Of a stretch of DNA of 5,999 nt, positions 1 to 5,527 are shown one piece after another. Position numbers and translations under genes: made by a program. This DNA comes from Roseiarcus sp035656495 (GTDB taxonomy: Bacteria > Pseudomonadota > Alphaproteobacteria > Rhizobiales > Beijerinckiaceae), in NCBI GenBank assembly GCA_035656495.1, contig DASRSL010000038.1:1-5999 (forward strand). Reading direction: 5' to 3'. The first letter of the stretch is position 1. The number at the start of each line of letters is the position of its first letter. Below the pieces are notes generated by a model. That model was given only the letters and a program-made list of their open reading frames with translations, had not been told where the DNA came from and did no database searches.

Positions 1-2
1 TC

Positions 3-68
3 GGGACTGTCTCGACGATGCGGAACTGGCGCACTGTCCTGCGCCTGCTCGAGCGGCTGGAAGATTGA
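3..68 (+). CDS. C-terminal end of an unidentified protein (partial, starts before the window)
   Basis: The third frame is open from the window edge and ends at a TGA at 66-68, giving 21 residues ending in RLLERLED. Only the tail is present, so no family can be named. A terminator-like hairpin 52 bases after the stop is the main support for a real gene end on this strand. The other two frames also lack stops over this short distance, so the assignment is tentative. Confidence 0.4.
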   Translation, partial: GTVSTMRNWRTVLRLLERLED

Positions 69-119
69 CCGGGCGGCGGCGGTCTGAAATGGGCAGTCAA
101 GCCGTTAAAACGTCTTTTA

Positions 120-150
120 GCGCCGCTTTAGCGGCGCGCCCCTTTTGTTT
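120..150 (+). terminator. Rho-independent terminator candidate after the upstream gene
   Basis: CGCCGCT (121-127) and AGCGGCG (130-136) are perfect complements, extended by G120 with C137, so the stem is GC-rich with a very tight loop (in practice the innermost pair opens). The hairpin is followed by CCCCTTTTGTTT (139-150). Position and shape fit termination of the gene ending at 68. The T run is interrupted, so strength is uncertain. Confidence 0.55.
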
Positions 151-262
151 CAAAGGCTTGCGACCCGGTTTAGCGTCACCCTGAAATCCGCCTTGCTGAC
201 CGCGCGCCCAACGCCCTGAAGGTTCGCGAGGGAATTTCTGGAATGCAGAATATCAAATTTCA

Positions 263-291
263 CCGATCACGTTCTTTCGGAAGATGATCGG
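263..291. repeat. Inverted repeat CCGATCA-N15-TGATCGG
   Basis: CCGATCA at 263-269 and TGATCGG at 285-291 are perfect 7-base complements around a 15-base spacer. It lies about 155 bases before the cyclase start. It could be a regulator binding site or an RNA hairpin; chance is not excluded. Confidence 0.3.
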
Positions 292-377
292 GCGTGCGGC
301 GGCGCTCCTTCCCCGGCCGGCGCAGGCGACTGCGTCCGCGCGAATAGAGTTGCCGCTTTTCTCGACGGTCGCGCCAT

Positions 378-400
378 TCACACCCATGTGCTACGTGTGA
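378..400. promoter_or_regulatory. Inverted repeat TCACAC-N11-GTGTGA, possible operator or leader hairpin
   Basis: TCACAC at 378-383 and GTGTGA at 395-400 are perfect 6-base complements with an 11-base spacer. It ends 45 bases before the cyclase start, a plausible place for an operator or leader hairpin. The arms run in the opposite order from a CRP site (TGTGA-N6-TCACA), so it should not be called one. Confidence 0.35.
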
Positions 401-420
401 CGCCTATCGCCCAAGGATTG

Positions 421-440
421 CCTCCAGGGCGTCGTGGAGG
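421..440 (+). promoter_or_regulatory. Hairpin that covers the cyclase Shine-Dalgarno sequence
   Basis: CCTCCA (421-426) pairs perfectly with TGGAGG (435-440) around an 8-base loop. The right arm is the Shine-Dalgarno of the TTG start at 446 (GGAGG at 436-440, spacer 5). In mRNA this six-pair stem would hide the ribosome binding site, so translation may depend on opening it, for example by temperature, a protein or upstream translation. The sequence relation is direct; the regulatory role is inferred. Confidence 0.45.
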
Positions 441-445
441 ATTGA

Positions 446-1912
446 TTGGACCGCGTTTCATCGGAGACCGATGAACGCATCGCCTTGCTGATTGATCTCG
501 TCGATGCGGCTATCGAGCGAAAACAATGGGACGAGGCCTATGACCAGCTCTCCCAGATCCTTGCCGCTCGCCCCGATCATCCCGAGGCCCTGGGGCTGTT
601 GGCCCACGTCGAGCGGCGCCGAAAGAGGTCGCAGCCGCGCCTGGAGGCCGAGCGCCGCACCGTCACCGTGGTCTTTTGCGATCTCGTCGGCTCGTCAAAG
701 ATGGCCGAGCGCCTCGACCCGGAGGAGATGCAGGAGATTCTGAGCTGGTACCAGCGAATCGTCGGCGAAGCCGTTACCTCCGCCGGCGGACTGATCGCGC
801 GGTTCATGGGCGACGGCGTCCTTGTCTATTTCGGCTATCCCCACGCCACCGGCGAGGCGCCGCGTCAGGCCGCTCACGCCGCGCTCACGATTATTCAACA
901 GATCGGAGAGCGGCGCGCCGACATCGTCGACACGTACGGCGCTATGGTCGACGTTCGAATCGGGATCCATACGGGCCTGGCGGTCATCACCGAGATGGGC
1001 GCCGGCAACCGAAGGGAAGTCGCCGACGTCGTCGGAGAAACGCCCAATATCGCTGCCCGGCTGCAAGAAATCGCGGAGCCCGGGACCGTGCTGATCAGCG
1101 GGGAAACCTACGGTCTCCTCGCCGGCCACTTCGAGACTCTGCCGCGCGGGCCGCGGCAGCTCAAGAACATCACCCGCACGGTCGCCGCCTTTCAGGTCGT
1201 CGCCGCGTCCGGCGTCGCCTGGCGCTCGCAGCGGGGCGACGTCGCCAGCCGAACGCCGCTGGTGGGCCGAACGTCCGAGCACAGAAAACTCGAGGCGATC
1301 CGCGATCATGTTGTCGCCGGCAAGGGGCGCGTCCTGGCGATTTCCGGCGAGGCCGGTGTCGGAAAGTCCCGTCTCGTCGAGATGGTCATGACCGAGACGG
1401 CCGCAGGCTGGCCTACATTGCACGCCGCCTGCGCGCCGCATACGCAATCCACTCCGTTCCATCCGATAGGCAGCATCGTCGCGAGCGGCGGACGAGAGAG
1501 CCTGCATTCGGCGCTCGGAATACGGCCGGACGATTTCAGCTCGACGGCCGCCGCGCGTGAGGCCGTGCTCGACGCCGCGGTGAGCTGGGTCCTCGGTTTT
1601 GCAGGCGACGCGCCGGCTTTGCTCGTTCTCGAGGACATCCACTGGTCCGATCCCTCGACGCTGGAGTTCCTCGTTCGGCTCGCGAGGCGCGTTGCGGAGA
1701 AACGTCTTCTTGTCGTGGTCAGTCTCAGGCCGGAGCTTCAGCCCGGATGGTTCAAGCACGACTCGGTCGAGCAGATTTTCGTCCTGCCGCTCGAGCGCGA
1801 CCTTGTCGTGGAGATGATCGGCAAGCTGGTTGGCGCCGAGCAGCCGCCGGCCGAGCTTGTCGACTGGCTGGTCGATCGCTCCGGCGGCGAGCGCTCTTCG
1901 TCGAGGAGCTGA
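446..1912 (+). CDS. N-terminal half of the frameshifted cyclase: TPR-like segment, cyclase domain, AAA ATPase
   Basis: As read, this frame gives 488 residues. Residues 15-55 resemble a single TPR motif (QWDEAYDQL..., RPDHPEALGLLA). Residues 70-252 form the class III cyclase domain: metal-binding aspartates D79 in FCDLVGSS and D123 in MGDGVLVYFGYP, and the late motif GETPNIAARLQ with N201 and R205, the positions that usually steady the transition state. Catalytic residues therefore look intact; ATP versus GTP preference is not certain. Residues 270-488 are an AAA_16/STAND-type ATPase with Walker A GEAGVGKS (301-308) and Walker B LLVLED ending at 397, followed by IHWSDPS. The last seven or so residues (RSSSRS) are out-of-frame sequence after the deletion. 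The start is TTG at 446 with GGAGG five bases upstream; the ATG at 471 is in another frame. If translated alone, the product keeps the cyclase but loses the end of the ATPase module. Confidence 0.8.
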   Translation: MDRVSSETDERIALLIDLVDAAIERKQWDEAYDQLSQILAARPDHPEALGLLAHVERRRKRSQPRLEAERRTVTVVFCDLVGSSKMAERLDPEEMQEILSWYQRIVGEAVTSAGGLIARFMGDGVLVYFGYPHATGEAPRQAAHAALTIIQQIGERRADIVDTYGAMVDVRIGIHTGLAVITEMGAGNRREVADVVGETPNIAARLQEIAEPGTVLISGETYGLLAGHFETLPRGPRQLKNITRTVAAFQVVAASGVAWRSQRGDVASRTPLVGRTSEHRKLEAIRDHVVAGKGRVLAISGEAGVGKSRLVEMVMTETAAGWPTLHAACAPHTQSTPFHPIGSIVASGGRESLHSALGIRPDDFSSTAAAREAVLDAAVSWVLGFAGDAPALLVLEDIHWSDPSTLEFLVRLARRVAEKRLLVVVSLRPELQPGWFKHDSVEQIFVLPLERDLVVEMIGKLVGAEQPPAELVDWLVDRSGGERSSSRS

Positions 1913-3621
1913 TTCGGACCCTGAAGGAAAGCGGCCGGCTGACGCAGGCGCTGAGCGGCGTGTTCGATCGCGGGGCCGACATTCCCCTGACCTTGCAGGG
2001 CGTCCTGATCGGGCGCCTCGATCGCCTGGGCCCCGCCAAGCGGGTCGCGCAGGTCGCCTCGGTGATCGGAAGGGAGTTCGACGTCGGCCTCTTGAAGCGG
2101 GTCATCGGCCTGGATGAAGCGCGCCTGACCCGCGACCTGGACGACCTGATCGCCTCCGGCCTTGTCATGGCGTCGCAACAGACGGATCAGCTCAAATTCA
2201 AGCACGCGCTGATCCGCGACGCCGCCTACGAGTCGATTCTTCGCACGACACGGCGCGCCATCCATTCAGCCATCGCGGCGGCGCTGCCGCAGCATGACAT
2301 GGATATCCTGGAAGAACGGCCGGAAGCCGTCGTGATCCATCTGTTCGAGGCGCAGCGTCACGAAGAGGCGGCCGATCTGTTTTCCCGGGCGGCGCGCGCG
2401 GCGGCCGCCCGATCGGCGCATTCCGAGGCCATCAATCACGCGACAATGGCGCTGAAGTCGATCGAGACCTTTCAGGACGCCGAAGCGCGGCGGAAGAACG
2501 AGCTTCGCGTTCGGCTCCAGCTCGGCCCGTCGCTGATCGCGGCGCGGGGCTATGGCTCGGAGGACGTTGGCGACAATTATCGTCGCGCCCGATTTCTCTG
2601 CGCCTCGGCGACCGACAGCGCGGAGGAGTTCGACGCCGTGCACGGTCTGACGGCGTACTGCCTCGTGACCGAGCAGATCGACGCGGCTTCGGAGCTGGCG
2701 CAAGCCGCTCTGGACGTCGCCACGAGGCGTGCGGATGACGGCGAGCTTCTCGAGGCTTCGACGTGGCTCGGGACGATCCGGTTCTTTCAGGGCGCGGCCG
2801 ATGAGGCGGCCTCGTTGCTCGACAGCGCCATCCACAGATACGACTCCGTCGCGCATGCCCGTCATCGAGTCGTCCATGGACTGGATCCGGGCGTCCTGGC
2901 GATGTCGCACCGGTGCTGGCTCCATTGGCTGAACGGCGAGGCGGCGGCGGCGGGCGAAATGGCCGACGAGATGCTGTCTTTGGCCGAGACCCTGAAGCAC
3001 CCGATCAGCCGCGCGCACGCGCTGAACTATGTCGCCGGCCTCGCCGTCTTCCTTGACGACCGGCTTCGGGCCCAGGCCAGAGCCCGCGAGGAGATCGAGC
3101 TGGCGCGGGTCGCGAAGCTCCCGCACTACGAGGCCTATGGGATGATCTTCTTGGGCCGGGCTTCGATGGCGGACGACGCGGAAGCCGCCGCAGACAAGGT
3201 TCTCGCCGGATTAAAACTTCGAAGGTCGACCGGAGCGCTCCTCGCTCTACCCTTGCATCAGGGTCTGTTGGCCGAGGTTCAACTCGCGAGGGGCGACATC
3301 GACGCGGCGGCGCAAGCCGTCGCTGTCGGGCTCGAGGTCGCGGAGCGCACCGGCGAACGATGGTGGTCGCCGGAGCTGCACCGCCTGCACGCCGTGATCG
3401 AACATCACCCGGGAAGGCGTGACGCGGAATTGGAGCTTCGGCGCGCCCATCGCGCTGCGATGAACGCCGGCGCGGCGATTATCGCCGCCCGCATCGCCCT
3501 GAGTGCGGCCGATATCCTGCCGCCGCTCGAACCCGACGACCCGCTTCATTTACGCCATCACCGGCATCTGATCGATGGCGTGACGGCGGAGACGATCGCG
3601 CTGAAACAGCGGCCGGGCTGA
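1894..3621 (+). CDS. C-terminal half of the frameshifted cyclase: end of ATPase module and TPR-like helical region
   Basis: Numbered in the restored protein, this covers residues 484-1058. LFVEELIRTL (484 on) finishes the NTPase lid region. Residues about 515-600 are the winged-helix-like segment common after such ATPases (VLIGRLDRLGP..., ASVIGREFD, FKHALIRDAAYESIL). From about 600 to the end the chain is alanine-rich and helical, with TPR-like pairs such as EEAADLFSRAARAAAARSAHSEAI, typical of the sensor/scaffold tail of this family. The frame is also open back to an ATG at 1747, but 1747-1891 is out-of-frame shadow and not true N-terminal sequence. No good start with a Shine-Dalgarno was found near the break, so independent translation is doubtful. 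The stop is TGA at 3619-3621. Confidence 0.7.
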   Translation, partial: LFVEELIRTLKESGRLTQALSGVFDRGADIPLTLQGVLIGRLDRLGPAKRVAQVASVIGREFDVGLLKRVIGLDEARLTRDLDDLIASGLVMASQQTDQLKFKHALIRDAAYESILRTTRRAIHSAIAAALPQHDMDILEERPEAVVIHLFEAQRHEEAADLFSRAARAAAARSAHSEAINHATMALKSIETFQDAEARRKNELRVRLQLGPSLIAARGYGSEDVGDNYRRARFLCASATDSAEEFDAVHGLTAYCLVTEQIDAASELAQAALDVATRRADDGELLEASTWLGTIRFFQGAADEAASLLDSAIHRYDSVAHARHRVVHGLDPGVLAMSHRCWLHWLNGEAAAAGEMADEMLSLAETLKHPISRAHALNYVAGLAVFLDDRLRAQARAREEIELARVAKLPHYEAYGMIFLGRASMADDAEAAADKVLAGLKLRRSTGALLALPLHQGLLAEVQLARGDIDAAAQAVAVGLEVAERTGERWWSPELHRLHAVIEHHPGRRDAELELRRAHRAAMNAGAAIIAARIALSAADILPPLEPDDPLHLRHHRHLIDGVTAETIALKQRPG

Positions 3622-3678
3622 GGCTTCAGATTGTCGTCGCCAATACGTGCGCGGCCGCTTTCCGTCATTGGAACCCGC

Positions 3679-3699
3679 AAAAATCCGCTCCCCGGCGGA
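3679..3699 (-). terminator. Minus-strand terminator candidate
   Basis: Read on the minus strand, TCCGC (from 3699 to 3695) pairs with GCGGA (3688 to 3684) around a 6-base loop and is followed directly by TTTTT (3683 to 3679). It lies 77 bases past the stop of the small minus-strand frame at 3776 and could end that transcript. The stem is only five pairs. Confidence 0.35.
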
Positions 3700-3775
3700 G
3701 TTGGCCGAATAGCGGGAAAGGGCGCAACAGCGGGTGTACACCGGCCGCCAGGAAAGGCTTGGAGTCCGCGTGGCC

Positions 3776-3874
3776 CTAGGCCACACGCTCCATCAGCGCC
3801 TGCGCCTCTGCGATTTCCAGCGTTTCCGGCGTCGGCGAGCCGCCGACGCGGCGCAAACCCTTCAGGCGGGACAT
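3776..3874 (-). CDS. Small minus-strand reading frame, 32 residues, unidentified; possible gene remnant
   Basis: An ATG at 3874-3872 opens a frame that ends with TAG at 3778-3776. The product begins MSRLKGLRRVGGSPTPETL and ends in ALMERVA. The composition looks protein-like: a basic start, a Pro-Thr turn, then an amphipathic helix rich in E, A and L. There is no clear Shine-Dalgarno before the ATG, and a stop lies seven codons upstream in frame. This suits the surviving C-terminus of a decayed gene better than a complete small protein. A terminator-like hairpin follows on the same strand. I do not recognise the family, and chance remains a real possibility. Confidence 0.3.
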   Translation of the reverse strand: MSRLKGLRRVGGSPTPETLEIAEAQALMERVA

Positions 3875-3890
3875 GCGTCGGCGGGGCGCC

Positions 3891-3919
3891 TTGTGCTAGC
3901 GCAAATTTTGCCCTATATC
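3891..3919 (+). promoter_or_regulatory. Sigma-70-type promoter of the DUF4160/DUF2442 operon, with a palindrome in the spacer
   Basis: TTGTGC (3891-3896) and TATATC (3914-3919) are separated by exactly 17 bases and lie 22 bases before the ATG at 3942, predicting a short leader. Between the boxes is GCAAATTTTGC (3901-3911), an inverted repeat with a one-base centre. A site there would block RNA polymerase, so it is a candidate operator for the HTH protein of this operon. Confidence 0.5.
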
Positions 3920-3941
3920 GGGCGCGCTCGCCGGAGAGCAG

Positions 3942-4169
3942 ATGCCGGAGATCAAGCGGTTTGGCGGCTTCAAACTCCTGATGTTCTTCCAGGACGAGAA
4001 CCCGCCACACGTCCACATCAAAGGCGCCGACTTCGCCGCCAAGATTCGCGTCGCGAACGGCGAATTGCTTGCGGGCGATGCGCCGAGCGGGGTGTTGAGG
4101 CGGGCGCGCCGCTGGGTCGAGGAGAATCGGGCGGAGCTCGAGGCGATGTGGGACGAGTTCCAGAGGTGA
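3942..4169 (+). CDS. DUF4160 domain-containing protein
   Basis: This 75-residue protein is a DUF4160 domain from end to end. It opens with MPEIKRFGGFKLLMFF and carries the family signature DENPPHVHIK (residues 18-27, with H23 and H25). A strand pair (FAAKIRVANGELLAGDAP) follows, then a C-terminal helix with RRWVEENRAELEAMWDEF. The ATG is preceded by GGAGAG five bases upstream and by a good promoter. The next gene begins five bases after the stop, so the two are co-transcribed. Biochemical activity of DUF4160 is not established. Its frequent pairing with DUF2442 suggests a toxin-antitoxin-like or otherwise paired function, and the conserved histidines hint at metal binding or catalysis; both are inferences. 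Family assignment is confident, role is not. Confidence 0.85.
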   Translation: MPEIKRFGGFKLLMFFQDENPPHVHIKGADFAAKIRVANGELLAGDAPSGVLRRARRWVEENRAELEAMWDEFQR

Positions 4170-4174
4170 TCCGC

Positions 4175-4675
4175 ATGAGTGACGAGGTGACGAGAGTGAC
4201 GAAGGCGCGTCCGGCGGGCGGCCATGTGCTGCATGTCCGTTTTGCTGGCGAAAGAAAGGACCGTAAGCTCGACCTGACCGGGCTGATCGCCCGCAGCGCG
4301 CATTTCGCGCCTCTCGTGGACGACGCCGCGTCGTTCGCCAAAGCGGCGATCGTGGAAGACGGTCTCGGTCTCGCTTGGCCGGTCGAGACCAAGTGGGGTC
4401 GGCTCGATGTCTCGGCCTCGACGCTCAAGCGAATCGCGGAGGAGCAGGCGCCGATGACCGGGGCCGATTTCGCAGAATGGCGCGCGGCGCTGGGGCTCTC
4501 GCTGGCCGAGGCGGCGAAGCTCCTTGGCCTCAGCCGTCGCACGATCATCGGCTATCTGAAGAAGGACGAATTGCCGCCCGTCGTCGCGATCGCATGCCGA
4601 GCGCTGGCCCGCGACAAACATGTCTTGGCAGCCCACTACGTCCCGGCGCGCAAGATCAGCCGGTCGGCCGCTTGA
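4175..4675 (+). CDS. DUF2442 protein with C-terminal helix-turn-helix domain
   Basis: The 166-residue product has two parts. Residues about 5-90 match DUF2442 in layout: a strand-rich start (HVLHVRFAGERKDRKLDLTGL), then FAPLVDDAASFAKAAI and the late W-P...L pattern (LAWPVETKWGRLDVSASTL). Residues about 97-147 form a helix-turn-helix of XRE-like type (FAEWRAALGLSLAEAAKLLGLSR, then RTIIGYLKK). AGAGG lies eight bases before the ATG and overlaps the end of the DUF4160 gene; an in-frame GTG at 4166 is a less likely start. The frame is open far upstream to 3734, but that part overlaps DUF4160 and is not coding. With its own DNA-binding domain, this protein is the natural candidate for repressor of the operon and for antitoxin, if the pair is a toxin-antitoxin system. 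That role is inferred. Confidence 0.8.
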   Translation: MSDEVTRVTKARPAGGHVLHVRFAGERKDRKLDLTGLIARSAHFAPLVDDAASFAKAAIVEDGLGLAWPVETKWGRLDVSASTLKRIAEEQAPMTGADFAEWRAALGLSLAEAAKLLGLSRRTIIGYLKKDELPPVVAIACRALARDKHVLAAHYVPARKISRSAA

Positions 4676-4796
4676 CCGCCTGAAGCGCGCCGCGTCGCAG
4701 GACCAGCGGCTCGGATCGGACCCGCAATAAAGAAGTGTCGGCAGGCGCACGCGAGATTGTCAATGATTCGCGTATAGCGCGTTCGTCTTTACCGCA

Positions 4797-4991
4797 TCAT
4801 TTTACACCAGCGCGGCGAGAAGCGCCCCCGCCTCGGCGGAATGTTACGGAGCGCCGCAGGCCGACCCAAACTCGGTGTTCCGGCGCACCTGAACAGCAAT
4901 AGGAGATTGAAGTAACCGTCACCGGATACGCCAGCAGGTAGCTGGCGTAGGTCCTGCCCTTGTAAGACCGCGTCGACTTGCGGATGTACAT
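4797..4991 (-). pseudogene. Truncated IS1634-family transposase, N-terminal stub
   Basis: On the minus strand an ATG at 4991-4989 opens MYIRKSTRSYKGRTY followed by ASYLL, which matches the highly typical N-terminus of IS1634-family transposases (MYIRKS-R-YKGK-Y--YLLVES). After about residue 20 (around 4929) the homology stops: the expected VESV...PKG...Q segment is replaced by unrelated sequence that reads to a stop at 4797. Intact family members are several hundred residues long, so this is under a tenth of a transposase and cannot be active. The breakpoint coincides with an inverted repeat. The terminal repeats of the element were not identified; the sequence to the right (4992 to about 5070) may include its left end. 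Family recognition rests on my memory of the motif and not on a search. Confidence 0.65.
4927..4949. repeat. Perfect 8-base inverted repeat at the transposase breakpoint
   Basis: TACGCCAG (4927-4934) and CTGGCGTA (4942-4949) are perfect complements around a 7-base loop. The left arm sits where the transposase homology ends. Such a repeat could have promoted the deletion or be a chance feature of the coding sequence. Confidence 0.5.
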
Positions 4992-5165
4992 GCGCCACTA
5001 CGCATCGAGAATCACTCGAATTTCAAGCGGCAAAATCGCATTGGTTTAGTCACTATTCTGCAAATCCAGCGCCCGCCGCCAGCCCACCCAAGCAATTTCA
5101 AAGGCCTGCGGCAGCGGGCACAGGCGTCGCCGTCAAAAAATCGCTCCGAAAAATGGAAGTTGGGC

Positions 5166-5227
5166 TAGACAAGGATGTTCCCTTCCCTTTCAATATCTGA
5201 TAGTGTTTAATCCCATGGAACAGTATT
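5166..5227 (+). promoter_or_regulatory. Probable promoter/operator region of the ParD/ParE operon
   Basis: TAGACA (5166-5171) followed after 17 bases by TTCAAT (5189-5194) is a weak but acceptable sigma-70-type pair about 50 bases before the ATG. A TTTAAT at 5206-5211 is a rival -10 box without a good -35. AATATCTG (5192-5199) and CAGTATT (5221-5227) form an imperfect inverted repeat with one extra base, placed where a ParD dimer could bind to repress its own operon. Confidence 0.3.
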
Positions 5228-5246
5228 CTGGACCGGAGAGGGTTTG

Positions 5247-5525
5247 ATGCGAAGCACCCAGCAATTCAGCGTGACGCTGCCGAACGAGATGGCTGAGATG
5301 GTCAAGATCAAGGTTTCCTCTGGCGAGTATGCCAGCGAGAGCGAAGTGATCCGCGACGGCCTGCGCGCTTTGCAAGCGCGGGATAGGGCGGTGGAAAATT
5401 GGCTGCGGCAAGAGGTTGCGCCGGCCTATGACGCGATGAAAGCCGATCCGTCGCGCGGTCGATCCGTCGCGGACATTCGGGCCTCGCTGGCCGCCGAGCA
5501 CAAGCGGGCTACGAAAGCCCGCTGA
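5247..5525 (+). CDS. parD: ParD-family antitoxin (type II toxin-antitoxin)
   Basis: The 92-residue product starts MRSTQQFSVTLPNEM, the strand and first helix of a ribbon-helix-helix DNA-binding fold. It continues with the ParD hallmark VSSGEYASESEVIRDGLRAL (residues about 25-44) and an alpha-helical, charged C-terminus (RDRAVENWLRQEV..., AAEHKRATKAR) of the kind that wraps and neutralises the toxin. GGAGAGGG at 5235-5242 supports the ATG at 5247; an adjacent TTG at 5244 is a less likely start. The ParE toxin gene begins two bases after the stop, the usual antitoxin-first order, and the pair very probably represses its own promoter. The length is typical of the family. Confidence 0.88.
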   Translation: MRSTQQFSVTLPNEMAEMVKIKVSSGEYASESEVIRDGLRALQARDRAVENWLRQEVAPAYDAMKADPSRGRSVADIRASLAAEHKRATKAR

Positions 5526-5527
5526 CC

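Larger units (their letters stand above)
151..445. other. Non-coding region upstream of the cyclase gene
   Basis: No convincing reading frame is seen between the terminator and the cyclase start. The stretch contains three inverted repeats (263-291, 378-400 and 421-440, described separately) and no clean -35/-10 pair that I would commit to. It is most likely the promoter and leader region of the cyclase gene. Confidence 0.5.
446..3621 (+). pseudogene. Class III adenylate/guanylate cyclase with AAA ATPase and TPR-like C-terminus, frameshifted
   Basis: One gene is split over two frames. The first frame reads to SGGE at 1880-1891 and then hits TGA at 1910-1912. The other frame continues at 1894 with LFVEEL, the expected next words of this family (usually S-G-G-N-P-L-F-V-E-E-L). 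Fourteen bases stand where fifteen are needed, so one base, most simply a C giving GAG CCG, is missing around 1889-1893. Adding it back yields about 1058 residues, the normal size for cyclase-ATPase-TPR regulators. There is no other stop in 576 downstream codons, so the lesion is recent or is a sequencing error. I see no slippery heptamer that would suggest programmed frameshifting. The restored protein would be cytoplasmic (no signal peptide or membrane segment seen) and would make cAMP or cGMP under control of its ATPase/TPR part. Confidence 0.85.
3622..3941. other. Intergenic stretch between the cyclase and the DUF4160 operon
   Basis: No intact recognisable gene is seen. It holds a 10-base perfect palindrome GGTGTACACC (3733-3742), a short hairpin GTGGCC-CTA-GGCCAC (3770-3784), a small minus-strand reading frame (3776-3874), a minus-strand terminator candidate (3679-3699), and the promoter of the next operon near its right edge. 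No convincing plus-strand terminator follows the cyclase stop. Confidence 0.5.
4676..5246. other. Gene-poor stretch with insertion-sequence debris
   Basis: No intact gene lies here. It contains a truncated transposase start on the minus strand (4797-4991), a 23-base inverted repeat at the break in that homology (4927-4949), a small inverted repeat TCGAG-AATCA-CTCGA (5005-5019), and near its right edge the likely control region of the ParD/ParE operon. The segment 4797-4928 resembles nothing I can name in any frame and may be the edge of another mobile element. No clear terminator was found after 4675. Confidence 0.5.

Noticed and set aside
378..400. CRP/FNR-type binding site
   Set aside because: The arms are in the reverse order (TCACAC...GTGTGA) and the spacer is 11 bases, not the CRP layout.
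695..1759. Open minus-strand frame of 354 codons opposite the cyclase
   Set aside because: The plus strand carries clear cyclase and ATPase motifs. The minus frame is low-complexity, R/G/D-rich shadow typical of high-GC DNA.
1880..1912. Programmed ribosomal frameshift in the cyclase
   Set aside because: No slippery heptamer or stimulatory structure is evident; a simple base deletion explains the join.
2266..3126. Open minus-strand frame of 286 codons
   Set aside because: It lies opposite the TPR-like region and shows no recognisable motif; a GC-driven shadow.
3734..4174. Long upstream extension of the DUF2442 frame
   Set aside because: It overlaps the whole DUF4160 gene in another frame and reads as arginine-rich noise; the ATG at 4175 has a good Shine-Dalgarno.
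3896..4750. Open minus-strand frame of 284 codons across the DUF operon
   Set aside because: Both plus-strand genes have recognised domains, Shine-Dalgarno sequences and a promoter; the minus frame has none.
4769..4781. CGCG-TATAG-CGCG hairpin as terminator of the DUF operon
   Set aside because: The stem is only four pairs and nearly 100 bases past the stop, followed by a broken T run.
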